Assembly: GCA_905215625.1 (NCBI GenBank)
Contig: CAJMQQ010000025.1
Location: 1 to 37,334 of the forward strand
From: an uncultured bacterium
GTDB taxonomy: Bacteria > Bacillota > Clostridia > Lachnospirales > Lachnospiraceae
Length of the DNA stretch: 37,334 bases
Direction of reading: 5' to 3'
The notes below the pieces were generated by a model. The model saw only the letters and a program-made list of their open reading frames with translations. It did no database searches and was not told the DNA's origin. The translations under genes and the position numbers were made by a program. Of this stretch, positions 16,217-23,810 are shown in pieces (within the stretch, counting starts at the first letter, position 1; the number at the start of each line of letters is the position of its first letter).

Positions 16217-16879
16217 TCAAGAGCACCTTCTTCTGTTTTCTATCAGACAGAGCAGACCAAACAAAACCAGGCTTACCACTGTTCCCCAAAACACATCTAT
16301 GATGGAATGCTGTTTAATAAACAGAGTAGAGACACAAATCAGAGCTGCCCACAGCGTCAGCAAAACCTTACATCCCCGCTTTCCTTTTAAAAGTTCTGAA
16401 CTCCATCCCACCAAAGCCACTGCCACAGAACTGGAGACATGGATAGACGGGCATACATTCGTCGGAGTATCCGCCTGGTAAAGAAGCCCCACCATCCATC
16501 CCCACACATTGTCAGGAACTGCGTCCGGACGCAGATCAATCCCATTGGGCGCAATCCAGTAAATTCCCAGACAAATCGTGTTTCCGAGAAACATTACAAA
16601 AATCAGACGCAAGAAATCTTTTTTCGATGCAAACAGACTCCAAAACTGGGCTCCCGCTAATAGGACAAACCAAGACAGGTAAAACAGGACAAATTGTTCT
16701 ATAAATGGAATGCTGCCATCCAGCGGACACTGAATCAGATAATAGTTTTCCTGCCGCGATTCCAGTCCAAAAAATGCAGCCAGGTAAAACAGCCAGTATA
16801 TCATAAAATAGCAATGGGGATTTTCCCGTATCCATGTTTTCCCCGGCTCCAGCCGGTTTTCTCTTTTTCCTTCTTTCAT
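16217..16879 (-). CDS. PAP2-family membrane phosphatase
   Basis: A 220-aa protein with several hydrophobic helices and two PAP2 motifs near the C-terminus: CPSIHVSSS (motif 2, catalytic His) and STLFIKQHSIIDVFWG (motif 3, His/Asp). The first KxxxxxxRP motif is not clear, so it belongs to the divergent branch. PAP2 enzymes dephosphorylate lipid phosphates such as undecaprenyl pyrophosphate or phosphatidic acid. It starts 15 nt after lrgB and is probably cotranscribed with lrgAB, linking it to cell-envelope processes. Confidence 0.85.
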   Translation of the reverse strand: MKEGKRENRLEPGKTWIRENPHCYFMIYWLFYLAAFFGLESRQENYYLIQCPLDGSIPFIEQFVLFYLSWFVLLAGAQFWSLFASKKDFLRLIFVMFLGNTICLGIYWIAPNGIDLRPDAVPDNVWGWMVGLLYQADTPTNVCPSIHVSSSVAVALVGWSSELLKGKRGCKVLLTLWAALICVSTLFIKQHSIIDVFWGTVVSLVLFGLLCLIENRRRCS

Positions 16880-16894
16880 ATCCGCCTTTCTCTA

Positions 16895-17587
16895 TTAAAC
16901 CAGTCCAGAAATCAGCGGAACTAAAATCACGGTCATGAGTCCTGCCACTGCAATGGACAGACTGCTCATAGCTCCTTCTGCTTCTCCCAGTTCCAATGCC
17001 TTCGATGTCCCTACTGCATGGGCGCTGGTGCCTAAAGCCAGTCCTTTTGCCACCGGATGGGTAATCTTCATAACCCGGAATATAATTTCTGCTATTACGC
17101 TGCCTACCACTCCCGTAATAATTATGGCAATTACAGTCAGCGTTACGATTCCCCCGGCTTCCTCACTGACCCCCATGCCAATGGCTGTTGTAATGGATTT
17201 CGGAAGCAGCGTCACATAATGCTCATGCCCCAGTCCAAAGCCTTTTACCAGAACAAGCACACTGACTGCGCTGGCAGCAACACCAGCACCAATAGCGCCA
17301 ATTACAGCTGGAAAATACTGTTTTAACAGTTCCAACTGTTTGTACAGCGGAATTGCCAAACAAACCGTAGCCGGCGTCAGCAGATAACTTAGATACTTTG
17401 CTCCATTGTTATAGACCTGGTAATCAATCCGGAATATGGATAAAAATGCCAGCACCATCAACGAAGAAATCAAAAGCGGGTTTAGAACTGCCCATCCCGT
17501 CTTTTTCTTCAGCCAGGATGCAGCCAGATAACTTCCTACGCTGACTGCCATTCCAAAATACAACGAGGTTCCTAACAGCTCATTCAT
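16895..17587 (-). CDS. lrgB: LrgB/CidB-family membrane protein
   Basis: About 230 aa, polytopic, with the family segments LLTPATVCLAIPLYKQ, LLPKSITTAIGMGVSEEAGG, and GLALGTSAHAVGTSKALELG near the end. The ATG at 17587 overlaps the lrgA stop by 8 nt and has AAGGAG before it; a longer upstream frame is ignored. LrgAB-type pairs are linked to control of murein hydrolases or to export of small organic acids, depending on species; the role here is not known. Confidence 0.92.
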   Translation of the reverse strand: MNELLGTSLYFGMAVSVGSYLAASWLKKKTGWAVLNPLLISSLMVLAFLSIFRIDYQVYNNGAKYLSYLLTPATVCLAIPLYKQLELLKQYFPAVIGAIGAGVAASAVSVLVLVKGFGLGHEHYVTLLPKSITTAIGMGVSEEAGGIVTLTVIAIIITGVVGSVIAEIIFRVMKITHPVAKGLALGTSAHAVGTSKALELGEAEGAMSSLSIAVAGLMTVILVPLISGLV

Positions 17588-17948
17588 GTGCTTTCTCCTT
17601 TTTTGCAATTTTTCCAATTAAAAACTGTGCTGTCTTTCCAGTTACTGCCATAACAAATATGGTCGTCAGAACGATAATTACCGTATATGGCAGCGCTACC
17701 TCCAGCAGGATATCTTTCGACTCAATGATCCCAACCGTAGCCGGTATAAACATCATGGCCATAATATCTAAAAGAAACATTCCCACCGTCTCCACCTGTT
17801 CCAGCTTTACTGCGCCGCAAAGCAGCAGAAACAGAAGCAGAAACAATCCGTAAACCCCTGCCGGAACCGGCAGCGGAAGCAGGGTATATAATAATTCTCC
17901 TGCCATGGTAACGCCAAAAATAATTGCCGCTTCTTTTACTAGTTTCAT
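17580..17948 (-). CDS. lrgA: LrgA/CidA-family holin-like membrane protein
   Basis: 122 aa from the ATG at 17948 (GAGGAG 8 nt before); four hydrophobic segments; family hallmarks PLPVPAGVYGLFLLLFLLL and MFIPATVGIIES. First gene of lrgA-lrgB-PAP2. Two direct repeats TATTTGACA (17973-17981 and 17989-17997, minus-strand sense), 16 nt apart, lie between promoter and ribosome site and could bind a response regulator or other activator. Confidence 0.92.
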   Translation of the reverse strand: MKLVKEAAIIFGVTMAGELLYTLLPLPVPAGVYGLFLLLFLLLCGAVKLEQVETVGMFLLDIMAMMFIPATVGIIESKDILLEVALPYTVIIVLTTIFVMAVTGKTAQFLIGKIAKKEKAHE

Positions 17949-18008
17949 TGATTTTTCTCCTCTTTTCTCTTCTGTCAAATATCTCCTGTGTCAAATAAAA
18001 TCCTATGC

Positions 18009-18037
18009 ATTTTACCACCATAGATCTGTAGTTTCAA
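18009..18037 (-). promoter_or_regulatory. Promoter of lrgA-lrgB-PAP2
   Basis: Minus-strand TTGAAA (18032-18037), 17-nt spacer, TAAAAT (18009-18014). The leader of about 55 nt contains the TATTTGACA direct repeat. Confidence 0.55.
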
Positions 18038-18104
18038 GCTATTTTACTGGATTTTTTGCAAATTATCATTTAAAATAATCCTATCATTTCAGGAGGTTGC
18101 AGCA

Positions 18105-18905
18105 ATGCCGATTACAGTAGAAACTTCTTTATCCCCAGTCCGGATACAGCAGATAACTGCCCTGGTTACTTCTTGTCTCAGGGAGTTTCCTGCTCCCTTA
18201 TCCATCCCTATAGACGGAGACGTCTTTTTCTTTCTGGATGAGGATTCTCCCAAAACAGGAACCCAGCCAGAATTATGGGCCTTATTGGTTCTTTACCAGT
18301 CCGGAGACCATCTTTGGGAATGTTCTGCCTTTACCCTTCCAGACAAACGGCAGAACGGATATTTTTCCAGACTTTTAGATGCAGCCGAAAAGGCTTATCC
18401 GGATGATCAGTTTGTTTTTCCAGTCCCTGACACAGACTCTTCCTTTCCTGCCAGGCAGACGCTTTCTGCTATTGGAGCAGAGTTCTGGTATCAGGAGCAT
18501 CTGATGACCCTGGCTGCCGGCAGTCCCTCCTGGAACCTTTTCTTTTCAGAAGCTGCCAGACGGCCGGAACTGCCGCTGCAGATCGAACCGGAAGAAGAAA
18601 CTGGAACTGGATATACCCTGGCTGCAAAAGCCTTTTTGGAAGACGTCTGTATCGCTTCCTGCTCCATTTCCGTCCAGACAGGCGGATCCCAAACAAGCGG
18701 CTGTCTTCACCATGTACTTGTGCCGGAATCTCTGCGGGGGCAAGGGATTGGAACCCGTTTTCTTTCCGCGCTCCTTCCCGAGCTAAACAGGCGAGGAATT
18801 TCCACTTTCCTTCTTCAGGTATCCGGAGACAATCTGCCTGCCATTGCCCTATATAAAAAGACAGGATTCCAAATGAAAGAAACCCTGTCCTATTATCTGT
18901 ATTAA
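18105..18905 (+). CDS. GNAT-family N-acetyltransferase with N-terminal extension
   Basis: A 266-aa protein. The C-terminal third is a standard GNAT domain: HHVLVPESLRGQGIGTRFLS holds the acetyl-CoA pyrophosphate loop (RGQGIG), followed by LLQVSGDNLPAIALYKKTGF. The N-terminal part may be a decayed first GNAT repeat (EFPAPLSIPIDGDVFFFLDE, NGYFSRLLDAAEKAYPDDQF). CAGGAGG precedes the ATG. Substrate unknown. Convergent with relQ, 5 nt apart. Confidence 0.85.
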   Translation: MPITVETSLSPVRIQQITALVTSCLREFPAPLSIPIDGDVFFFLDEDSPKTGTQPELWALLVLYQSGDHLWECSAFTLPDKRQNGYFSRLLDAAEKAYPDDQFVFPVPDTDSSFPARQTLSAIGAEFWYQEHLMTLAAGSPSWNLFFSEAARRPELPLQIEPEEETGTGYTLAAKAFLEDVCIASCSISVQTGGSQTSGCLHHVLVPESLRGQGIGTRFLSALLPELNRRGISTFLLQVSGDNLPAIALYKKTGFQMKETLSYYLY

Positions 18906-18910
18906 TTATA

Positions 18911-19618
18911 TTATTTTGTTACCTGAATCCCCTGAGACTCGATCTTCTGCCGGATCTCGTACATTTTCTGGTCCGTCTGTGCGATTACCTCTGCGCACTG
19001 ACGGAGTTCCTCGCTGATTTCTGCTTCATTAATGACTTCTTTTTTGTATTTCAACTGATGATCCAGACTGGCCCAGAAATCCATTGCAATGGTACGGATC
19101 TGGACTTCTACCCGCATTGGTTTTTTTCTGTCAGAAAAGAATACCGGAATCTCTACAATCATATGGTAGCTGCGGTATCCGTTTTCCTTTGGATGTTTAA
19201 TATAGTCCTTCACAGCAATTACTTTTATATCATCCTGACGGATCAGCATATCTGCCACATCATAAATATCATCCACAAAAGAACAGATCACCCGTATGCC
19301 GGCTACGTCGTCCAGGTTGTCCACCATCGCTTCCAGAGAGATCGGAAGACCCTTGCGCTGAAGTTTCTCCACAATGCTCATAGGCTTTTTTACGCGGGAC
19401 TTAATCATTTCGATTGGATTGCGCTGGTTTCTTACGGAAAGCTCGTCATTTAATACTTCTAGCTTTGTCTTTACCTCACGAATCGCGCAGGTATACATCA
19501 TCATTACCTGCTGAAACTGACGTGCCTGACTGATTAAAATATCCGGTACCTGCACAATGTCCGGCACGCTGACAATGGACTGCTCCAACTCGCTGTTTGG
19601 ATTCATACTGATATTCAT
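18911..19618 (-). CDS. relQ: Small alarmone synthetase, RelQ type
   Basis: A 235-aa single-domain (p)ppGpp synthetase. RelA/SpoT synthetase motifs: SRVKKPMSIVEKL (74-86), LDDVAGIRVICSFVDDIYDV (102-121), KDYIKHPKENGYRSYHMIV (137-155) and VEVQIRTIAMDFWASLDHQL (170-189). No hydrolase, TGS or ACT domains, so it is a stand-alone synthetase as in Bacillus RelQ/SAS1. It transfers pyrophosphate from ATP to GDP/GTP. AAGAGGTG precedes the ATG. It has its own consensus-like promoter. The N-terminal 60 residues are longer than in B. subtilis. Confidence 0.92.
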   Translation of the reverse strand: MNISMNPNSELEQSIVSVPDIVQVPDILISQARQFQQVMMMYTCAIREVKTKLEVLNDELSVRNQRNPIEMIKSRVKKPMSIVEKLQRKGLPISLEAMVDNLDDVAGIRVICSFVDDIYDVADMLIRQDDIKVIAVKDYIKHPKENGYRSYHMIVEIPVFFSDRKKPMRVEVQIRTIAMDFWASLDHQLKYKKEVINEAEISEELRQCAEVIAQTDQKMYEIRQKIESQGIQVTK

Positions 19619-19656
19619 AGTAACACCTCTTGTTGTATAAGTTCTTCTTATTTTTT

Positions 19657-19685
19657 ATTATAAAGCCATGTAATAAATCTTGCAA
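19657..19685 (-). promoter_or_regulatory. relQ promoter
   Basis: Minus-strand TTGCAA (19680-19685), 17-nt spacer, TATAAT (19657-19662). Start expected about 30 nt upstream of the relQ ATG. Confidence 0.65.
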
Positions 19686-19764
19686 TGGCTGGAATTATTA
19701 AATTTTCATAGCATATGCGTACAAGAAACTCTGTATTCCAGACGCCTGAAAATGCAATAAGAAA

Positions 19765-19889
19765 GAAGCTCGCTTGCGAGCTTCCGCCTGCGGCGGGTCG
19801 CTTCTGTAACAAAGTTCCCTTCCGCCGCATAGCGATCCTCGCGGAGCGTTTTTTATTTCATAGGAAGCAATTTCCTATGAAATAAAAAA
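19765..19889. repeat. Palindrome-dense intergenic element (possible dispersed repeat or structured RNA)
   Basis: Within 125 nt: a perfect hairpin GAAGCTCG-CTTG-CGAGCTTC (19765-19784); CCGCC-TGC-GGCGG (19784-19796); a long-range pairing GGGTCGC (19795-19801) with GCGATCC (19832-19838); and an 18-bp perfect inverted repeat (19849-19866 / 19872-19889, centre GCAAT). No coding frame fits it. It sits between the relQ promoter and the terminator of the next upstream gene. The layout recalls REP/MITE-like repeats or a folded RNA; copy number cannot be judged from this window. Confidence 0.55.
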
Positions 19890-19920
19890 ACCGGCTCCAC
19901 ACTTTGGCGGAACCGGCTTT
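19884..19920 (-). terminator. Terminator of the small Ser/Asn/Lys-rich protein gene
   Basis: On the minus strand AAAGCCGGTTCC pairs fully with GGAGCCGGTTT (two GU pairs) around a 10-nt loop and is followed by T7. The GU pairs would be A-C mismatches on the other strand, so it is directional. A second perfect hairpin, CTGGCCG-CAA-CGGCCAG (19938-19954), lies between it and the stop codon. Confidence 0.75.
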
Positions 19921-19955
19921 CTTTCCCAGGTACTAATCTGGCCGCAACGGCCAGC

Positions 19956-20120
19956 TTAATTTCTGCTGGAATTCTTACTAGAATTTTTGCTGGAATTTTT
20001 ACTGCTGTTTCTGCTGGAATTTTCTGATTTGTTCTGGTTTTTATTCTTGCCAGAGTTATCAGAAGTGTTGTGGCAGTCCTTAGAAGTATTGTCTTCCATA
20101 TCGCGGTAATTGTTGTTCAT
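19956..20120 (-). CDS. Small Ser/Asn/Lys-rich protein with SSKN repeats
   Basis: 54 aa, no similarity recognised. It begins MNNNYRDMEDNTSKDCHN and ends in four to five SSKN/SSRN tetrapeptide units encoded by 12-bp imperfect DNA repeats. An ATG two codons upstream (20126) lies one base from AGGAGG, so the ATG at 20120 (spacing 7) is preferred. A TATAAT is present about 57 nt upstream (complement of 20177-20182) with no clear -35. Hydrophilic, basic and probably disordered; a spore or nucleic-acid-associated role is a guess from composition only. Confidence 0.65.
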   Translation of the reverse strand: MNNNYRDMEDNTSKDCHNTSDNSGKNKNQNKSENSSRNSSKNSSKNSSKNSSRN

Positions 20121-20194
20121 TGCCATACCTCCTAATTGATTTTCATTACACAGTCAGTATGGCTTAAATTTTATAAATTATACGAAAAAATCAC

Positions 20195-20974
20195 TTATCC
20201 TAATACATTTACAATTTTTACCGGAGTACGATAATTCCACCTGGAAATCTTAACACCGGTTTCTTCTGTGGAAGCATGGATAATCTGGCCGTTTCCAATA
20301 TACATGGCAACATGATTAATGCTTCTTCCGCTGCCATAGCAAATCAGATCTCCTGGCTGCATCTGATCTGCACTGACAGGGATTCCTGCGTTAGCCTGTC
20401 CTCCGGATGTTCTGGGAATCGAAATTCCAGCTCCATTTAACATCACAAAACGGGTAAATCCGGAACAGTCCACTCCAGTCAGGGGATTGGTACCGCCGTA
20501 ACGATACCGGCATCCTAAAAACTGCATGGCGTAATCCACTACGTGCTGTCTGCGGCCGGCTGCAGCATCTGCTGCCTGCTGTGCCCTGGACTCTTCCAGA
20601 CTGGCTGCGGCAGTCACGGAAGCAGCTGCAAGTTCTTCCTCTTCTGCCTCCTGAAGTTCTACTGCTTCTCCTGCCTGCAGATAGCCTTCTTCTGCTCCTA
20701 CCTGCACCTTCAGCCATCCGTCCTCTGTTTCCTCTACCAGAGGAAAACTCTCATTGGTATCTGCTTCCATCAAAAGCTGTCCGCTTACTGTATCAGTATT
20801 AATCATAGCAGATTCGCCTACCACCGTTACCAAAAATTGTACCGGTTCTGTACCTGGTCCCGTAAGAGAAGCGCCTGCAGTGTGAATGGTCGCTGCAAAA
20901 CATACCATAGAGGTTGCTGCAAATGCAGAGCAGAATGCCAGAACTCCAGTTGCCTTTTTGAAAATGTATTTCAT
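20195..20974 (-). CDS. Secreted SH3-NlpC/P60 peptidoglycan hydrolase
   Basis: 259 aa. Signal peptide (KK then a hydrophobic core, cut near CFAA, residue 28); bacterial SH3-like segment about 45-107; an acidic, Ala-rich linker 108-140; NlpC/P60 domain 142-259 with C170 (GVDCSGF), H221 (INHVAMYIG) and H233 (QIIHAS). The family cleaves gamma-D-glutamyl-diaminopimelate or related stem-peptide bonds outside the cell. A perfect-consensus promoter lies upstream, so strong expression is expected. Confidence 0.93.
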   Translation of the reverse strand: MKYIFKKATGVLAFCSAFAATSMVCFAATIHTAGASLTGPGTEPVQFLVTVVGESAMINTDTVSGQLLMEADTNESFPLVEETEDGWLKVQVGAEEGYLQAGEAVELQEAEEEELAAASVTAAASLEESRAQQAADAAAGRRQHVVDYAMQFLGCRYRYGGTNPLTGVDCSGFTRFVMLNGAGISIPRTSGGQANAGIPVSADQMQPGDLICYGSGRSINHVAMYIGNGQIIHASTEETGVKISRWNYRTPVKIVNVLG

Positions 20975-21039
20975 ATGTACTCCTATTTTTTACGTTTTTC
21001 TTCAAAATATTACATAATTATTAAATTTGTTACATTCAC

Positions 21040-21068
21040 ATTATAGCCTCGATCCTTTTTTATGTCAA
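21040..21068 (-). promoter_or_regulatory. Consensus promoter of the NlpC/P60 gene
   Basis: Minus-strand TTGACA (21063-21068), 17-nt spacer, TATAAT (21040-21045): full match to the housekeeping consensus. Leader of about 60 nt. Confidence 0.75.
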
Positions 21069-21107
21069 GTACTTAAAAAAATACAATATACAATTTCTCT
21101 GCGGCAT

Positions 21108-21142
21108 AAAAAGCGCAGTCCGCTGGAATCAGCAAGCTGCGC
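21108..21142 (-). terminator. ftsH terminator
   Basis: Minus-strand stem GCGCAG / CTGCGC (21113-21118, 21137-21142) with inner GCTG/CAGC pairing and a TTTTTAT tail, about 70 nt behind the ftsH stop and just before the NlpC/P60 promoter. Confidence 0.8.
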
Positions 21143-21214
21143 CCGTCTAACATATATCGCTATACGTACCTATACGTGTCAGGTACAAAAGAAGTTCTTT
21201 ATCCACACTTTTTC

Positions 21215-23089
21215 CTATTCTGGCTGGTCAGTCAGAATCTTCATAAATTCCTCTCCGGTAATGGTTTCTTTTTCCAGAAGATAAGCGGCAAGCTCGTGAA
21301 GCTTTGCTTCATTCTGGGCCAGAATCTCTTTTGCTTTCTCATACTGAGCCTTTACAGTCGCAATGACTTCATCATCAATTTCTTTTGCTGTTTCCGGAGA
21401 GCAGGCCAAAGACGTATCTCCGCCCAGGTATTGATTGGTAACTGTTTCCAGAGCCACCATACCAAACTGGCCGCTCATACCATATCGGGTAATCATGGCT
21501 CTGGCAAGCTTGGTTGCCTGTTCGATGTCATTGCTGGCGCCTGTGGTAATGGAATGGAAAATCAGCTCTTCTGCAGCCCGTCCGCCGGTAAAAGTTGCAA
21601 TCTTATTCAGCGCCTCTTCTTTGCTCATCAGCACCCGTTCCCCTTCTTCCACCTGCATGGTGTAACCCAGAGCGCCGGAGGTTCTCGGAATAATGGTAAT
21701 CTTATGCACAGGAGCAGAATGGCTCTGGCAGGCAGCTACTAAAGCATGGCCGATCTCATGGTAGGCCACAATCTTTCTCTCCTGCTCAGAAACAGCCGCG
21801 TCTTTCCTCTGATAACCGGCAATTACTACTTCTACGCTTTCTTCCAAGTCTTCCTGGCTTACCACATTTCGTCCCATCCGCACTGCCCGCAGGGCCGCTT
21901 CGTTGACGATGTTGGCAAGCTCTGCGCCGCTGGCGCCGGAAGTTGCTCTGGCTACCGTATTAAAATCTACATCATCAGATAATTTCACATTAGCTCCATG
22001 AACCTTTAAAATCGCCTCTCTGCCCTTCATATCCGGCAGTTCTACCGGAATCCGGCGGTCAAACCGTCCCGGACGCAAAAGCGCCTGATCCAGGGACTCC
22101 GGACGGTTAGTCGCAGCCAGGATGACAACGCCTTTTCGTCCGTCAAATCCGTCCATCTCCGTAAGGAGCTGGTTTAAAGTCTGCTCGCGCTCATCGTTGC
22201 CGCCGATTCCTCCGGCTCCGTCACGCTTTTTACCAATGGTATCAATCTCATCAATAAACACGATACATGGCGCTTTTTCATTGGCCTGCTTAAACAGGTC
22301 GCGCACCTTGGCCGCGCCCATACCTACGAACATTTCTACAAATTCCGATCCGGAAATGGAGAAAAACGGTACATGGGCTTCTCCAGCCACTGCCTTGGCT
22401 AACAGTGTCTTACCAGTACCAGGAGGGCCCACCAATAACGCGCCTTTCGGAAGGGTCGCGCCGATGTCTGCGTACTTTTGGGGATTGTGAAGGAAATCGA
22501 CAATCTCTTTTAACGCTTCTTTGGCTTCCTCTTCTCCTGCTACGTCGGCAAATGTCTTGCCAGTCTCGTTTTCTGCGTAGATCTTAGCATTGGACTTTCC
22601 AAATGTCATAGCATTGCTGCCGCCCATCCGTTTTCTCATAATCCGGGACATAATCATACCAATTACTGTAAACATCAGAATCGGCATAATCCACGTCAGG
22701 AAGAAGTTAACGATCGGATTAGGTTCCGTTGGAATCTCTGCTGCAAAGATCACTCCCTGATCCTGAAGAGCTTCGTTTAACTCTTCATCCGGCCACACCC
22801 AGATGCCGGTCTTATAGATCCTGGATTCTCCGTTATCATCTGCGGCGATAAATACTAATGTATTTTCATTTTCCTTGGATACCGTGGTTACCTTTCCTGC
22901 ATAAACCTGTTCCTTAAACTCGTTATAAGTTACCAGTTCTACCTTTTGCTTAAACAGAGAGGAAAAGCCCATGGCATTGATAATGAACGTAATGACCATA
23001 ATAACCAGATAGTAGTACAAAAATACCTTCATCGGGTTTTTTCCCGAATTGTCCTGATTATTATTCGTTTTTTTATCACTTGTCTCCAT
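21215..23089 (-). CDS. ftsH: ATP-dependent zinc metalloprotease FtsH
   Basis: A 624-aa membrane-anchored AAA+ protease for quality control of membrane and regulatory proteins. N-terminal helix about 21-43, extracytoplasmic domain to about 125, second helix about 126-149; Walker A GPPGTGKT (221-228), pore FVG (254-256), Walker B CIVFIDE (275-281), SRH arginines R339 and R342, zinc site HEIGH (444-448) with third ligand D521 (GASNDIEQA). All catalytic residues are present. Divergent from marR with its own promoter. Confidence 0.97.
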   Translation of the reverse strand: METSDKKTNNNQDNSGKNPMKVFLYYYLVIMVITFIINAMGFSSLFKQKVELVTYNEFKEQVYAGKVTTVSKENENTLVFIAADDNGESRIYKTGIWVWPDEELNEALQDQGVIFAAEIPTEPNPIVNFFLTWIMPILMFTVIGMIMSRIMRKRMGGSNAMTFGKSNAKIYAENETGKTFADVAGEEEAKEALKEIVDFLHNPQKYADIGATLPKGALLVGPPGTGKTLLAKAVAGEAHVPFFSISGSEFVEMFVGMGAAKVRDLFKQANEKAPCIVFIDEIDTIGKKRDGAGGIGGNDEREQTLNQLLTEMDGFDGRKGVVILAATNRPESLDQALLRPGRFDRRIPVELPDMKGREAILKVHGANVKLSDDVDFNTVARATSGASGAELANIVNEAALRAVRMGRNVVSQEDLEESVEVVIAGYQRKDAAVSEQERKIVAYHEIGHALVAACQSHSAPVHKITIIPRTSGALGYTMQVEEGERVLMSKEEALNKIATFTGGRAAEELIFHSITTGASNDIEQATKLARAMITRYGMSGQFGMVALETVTNQYLGGDTSLACSPETAKEIDDEVIATVKAQYEKAKEILAQNEAKLHELAAYLLEKETITGEEFMKILTDQPE

Positions 23090-23122
23090 ATGAGGTCTCC
23101 TTATATTTTATAGATTAGCTTA

Positions 23123-23151
23123 AAAATATCCCCTTTTTCAGAAATTGTCAA
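23123..23151 (-). promoter_or_regulatory. ftsH promoter
   Basis: Minus-strand TTGACA (23146-23151), 17-nt spacer, TATTTT (23123-23128). Confidence 0.65.
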
Positions 23152-23159
23152 TACTATAT

Positions 23160-23177
23160 AGTAAATATTTATTTACT
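23160..23177. promoter_or_regulatory. Palindrome between the ftsH and marR promoters
   Basis: AGTAAATA-TT-TATTTACT, perfect 8-bp arms. It lies just upstream of both -35 elements, a position suiting a shared regulator such as the adjacent MarR protein. Confidence 0.5.
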
Positions 23178-23188
23178 TTTCACTTTTG

Positions 23189-23234
23189 TTGACATTTCTT
23201 CCTTCCTATGTTAAAACAAATTTATTATAGGAAG
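23189..23234 (+). promoter_or_regulatory. marR promoter with flanking inverted repeat
   Basis: TTGACA (23189-23194), 17-nt spacer, TAAAAC (23212-23217). An inverted repeat CTTCCTAT (23202-23209) / ATAGGAAG (23227-23234) brackets the -10 and start site, as expected for autorepression. Confidence 0.5.
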
Positions 23235-23250
23235 ACAAACGGAGGACATC

Positions 23251-23718
23251 ATGCACTCAAACAGTGAAATCCAACATTTTTTAGAATTTTCCATGCGGTT
23301 TTTGACCTTTACCAAATGCCATTTTCACAAAGAACAGGAACTACGCGCCGACTCTCTGGCGTTTCACGCCCTGGTCAGCCTTCACGCCCTTTCCAGACAG
23401 GAGCTTACCATGTCAGAACTTGCCAGTGAAATGATGATAACCAAGCAGCAGCTTACCCGTTTAATAAACGACCTGGAAAACAGAGGGCTGGTAGAGCGAA
23501 TCCACAATCCCTTAAACCGCCGCCAGGTCTATATCCGTTTGTCTCCAGACGGTACTGAGCTTCTAAAGACCGCAAAAACTGCGATGGAAGAAAATGCCGC
23601 CGCTATGTTCGGCCTCTTTACTCCTGACGAACAGAAGGAAATCGACATCTGCCTGACCCGTCTGACCGAACTGTTTTCCAGAGTTGAGGGCTTTGGCGAG
23701 ACCACGCTGCTTAGGTAA
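23251..23718 (+). CDS. MarR-family transcriptional regulator
   Basis: 155 aa; helical N-terminus, winged HTH about 50-105 (LTMSELASEMMITKQQLTRL, ENRGLVERIHNPLNRRQVYI), then a helical dimerisation tail. ACGGAGGACATC precedes the ATG. MarR proteins usually repress neighbouring and own genes and respond to small phenolic ligands or oxidation. One Cys near residue 23 and one near 149 are not enough to call redox sensing. Target inferred: its own promoter, perhaps ftsH. Confidence 0.9.
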   Translation: MHSNSEIQHFLEFSMRFLTFTKCHFHKEQELRADSLAFHALVSLHALSRQELTMSELASEMMITKQQLTRLINDLENRGLVERIHNPLNRRQVYIRLSPDGTELLKTAKTAMEENAAAMFGLFTPDEQKEIDICLTRLTELFSRVEGFGETTLLR

Positions 23719-23730
23719 CTCTTTCCATAA

Positions 23731-23788
23731 AAAGGCTGAAGGCCGCTGCTTTTCGGATTCAAATTCCGGAAAAGCAGCAGCCCTTTTT
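23731..23788. terminator. Bidirectional terminator between marR and serA
   Basis: Stem GCTGCTTTTC (23745-23754) / GAAAAGCAGC (23769-23778) with flanking GC pairs; T5 on the plus side (23784-23788) and TTTTTA on the minus side. Confidence 0.85.
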
Positions 23789-23810
23789 AGTTTCCTCGAT
23801 AAATATATTC

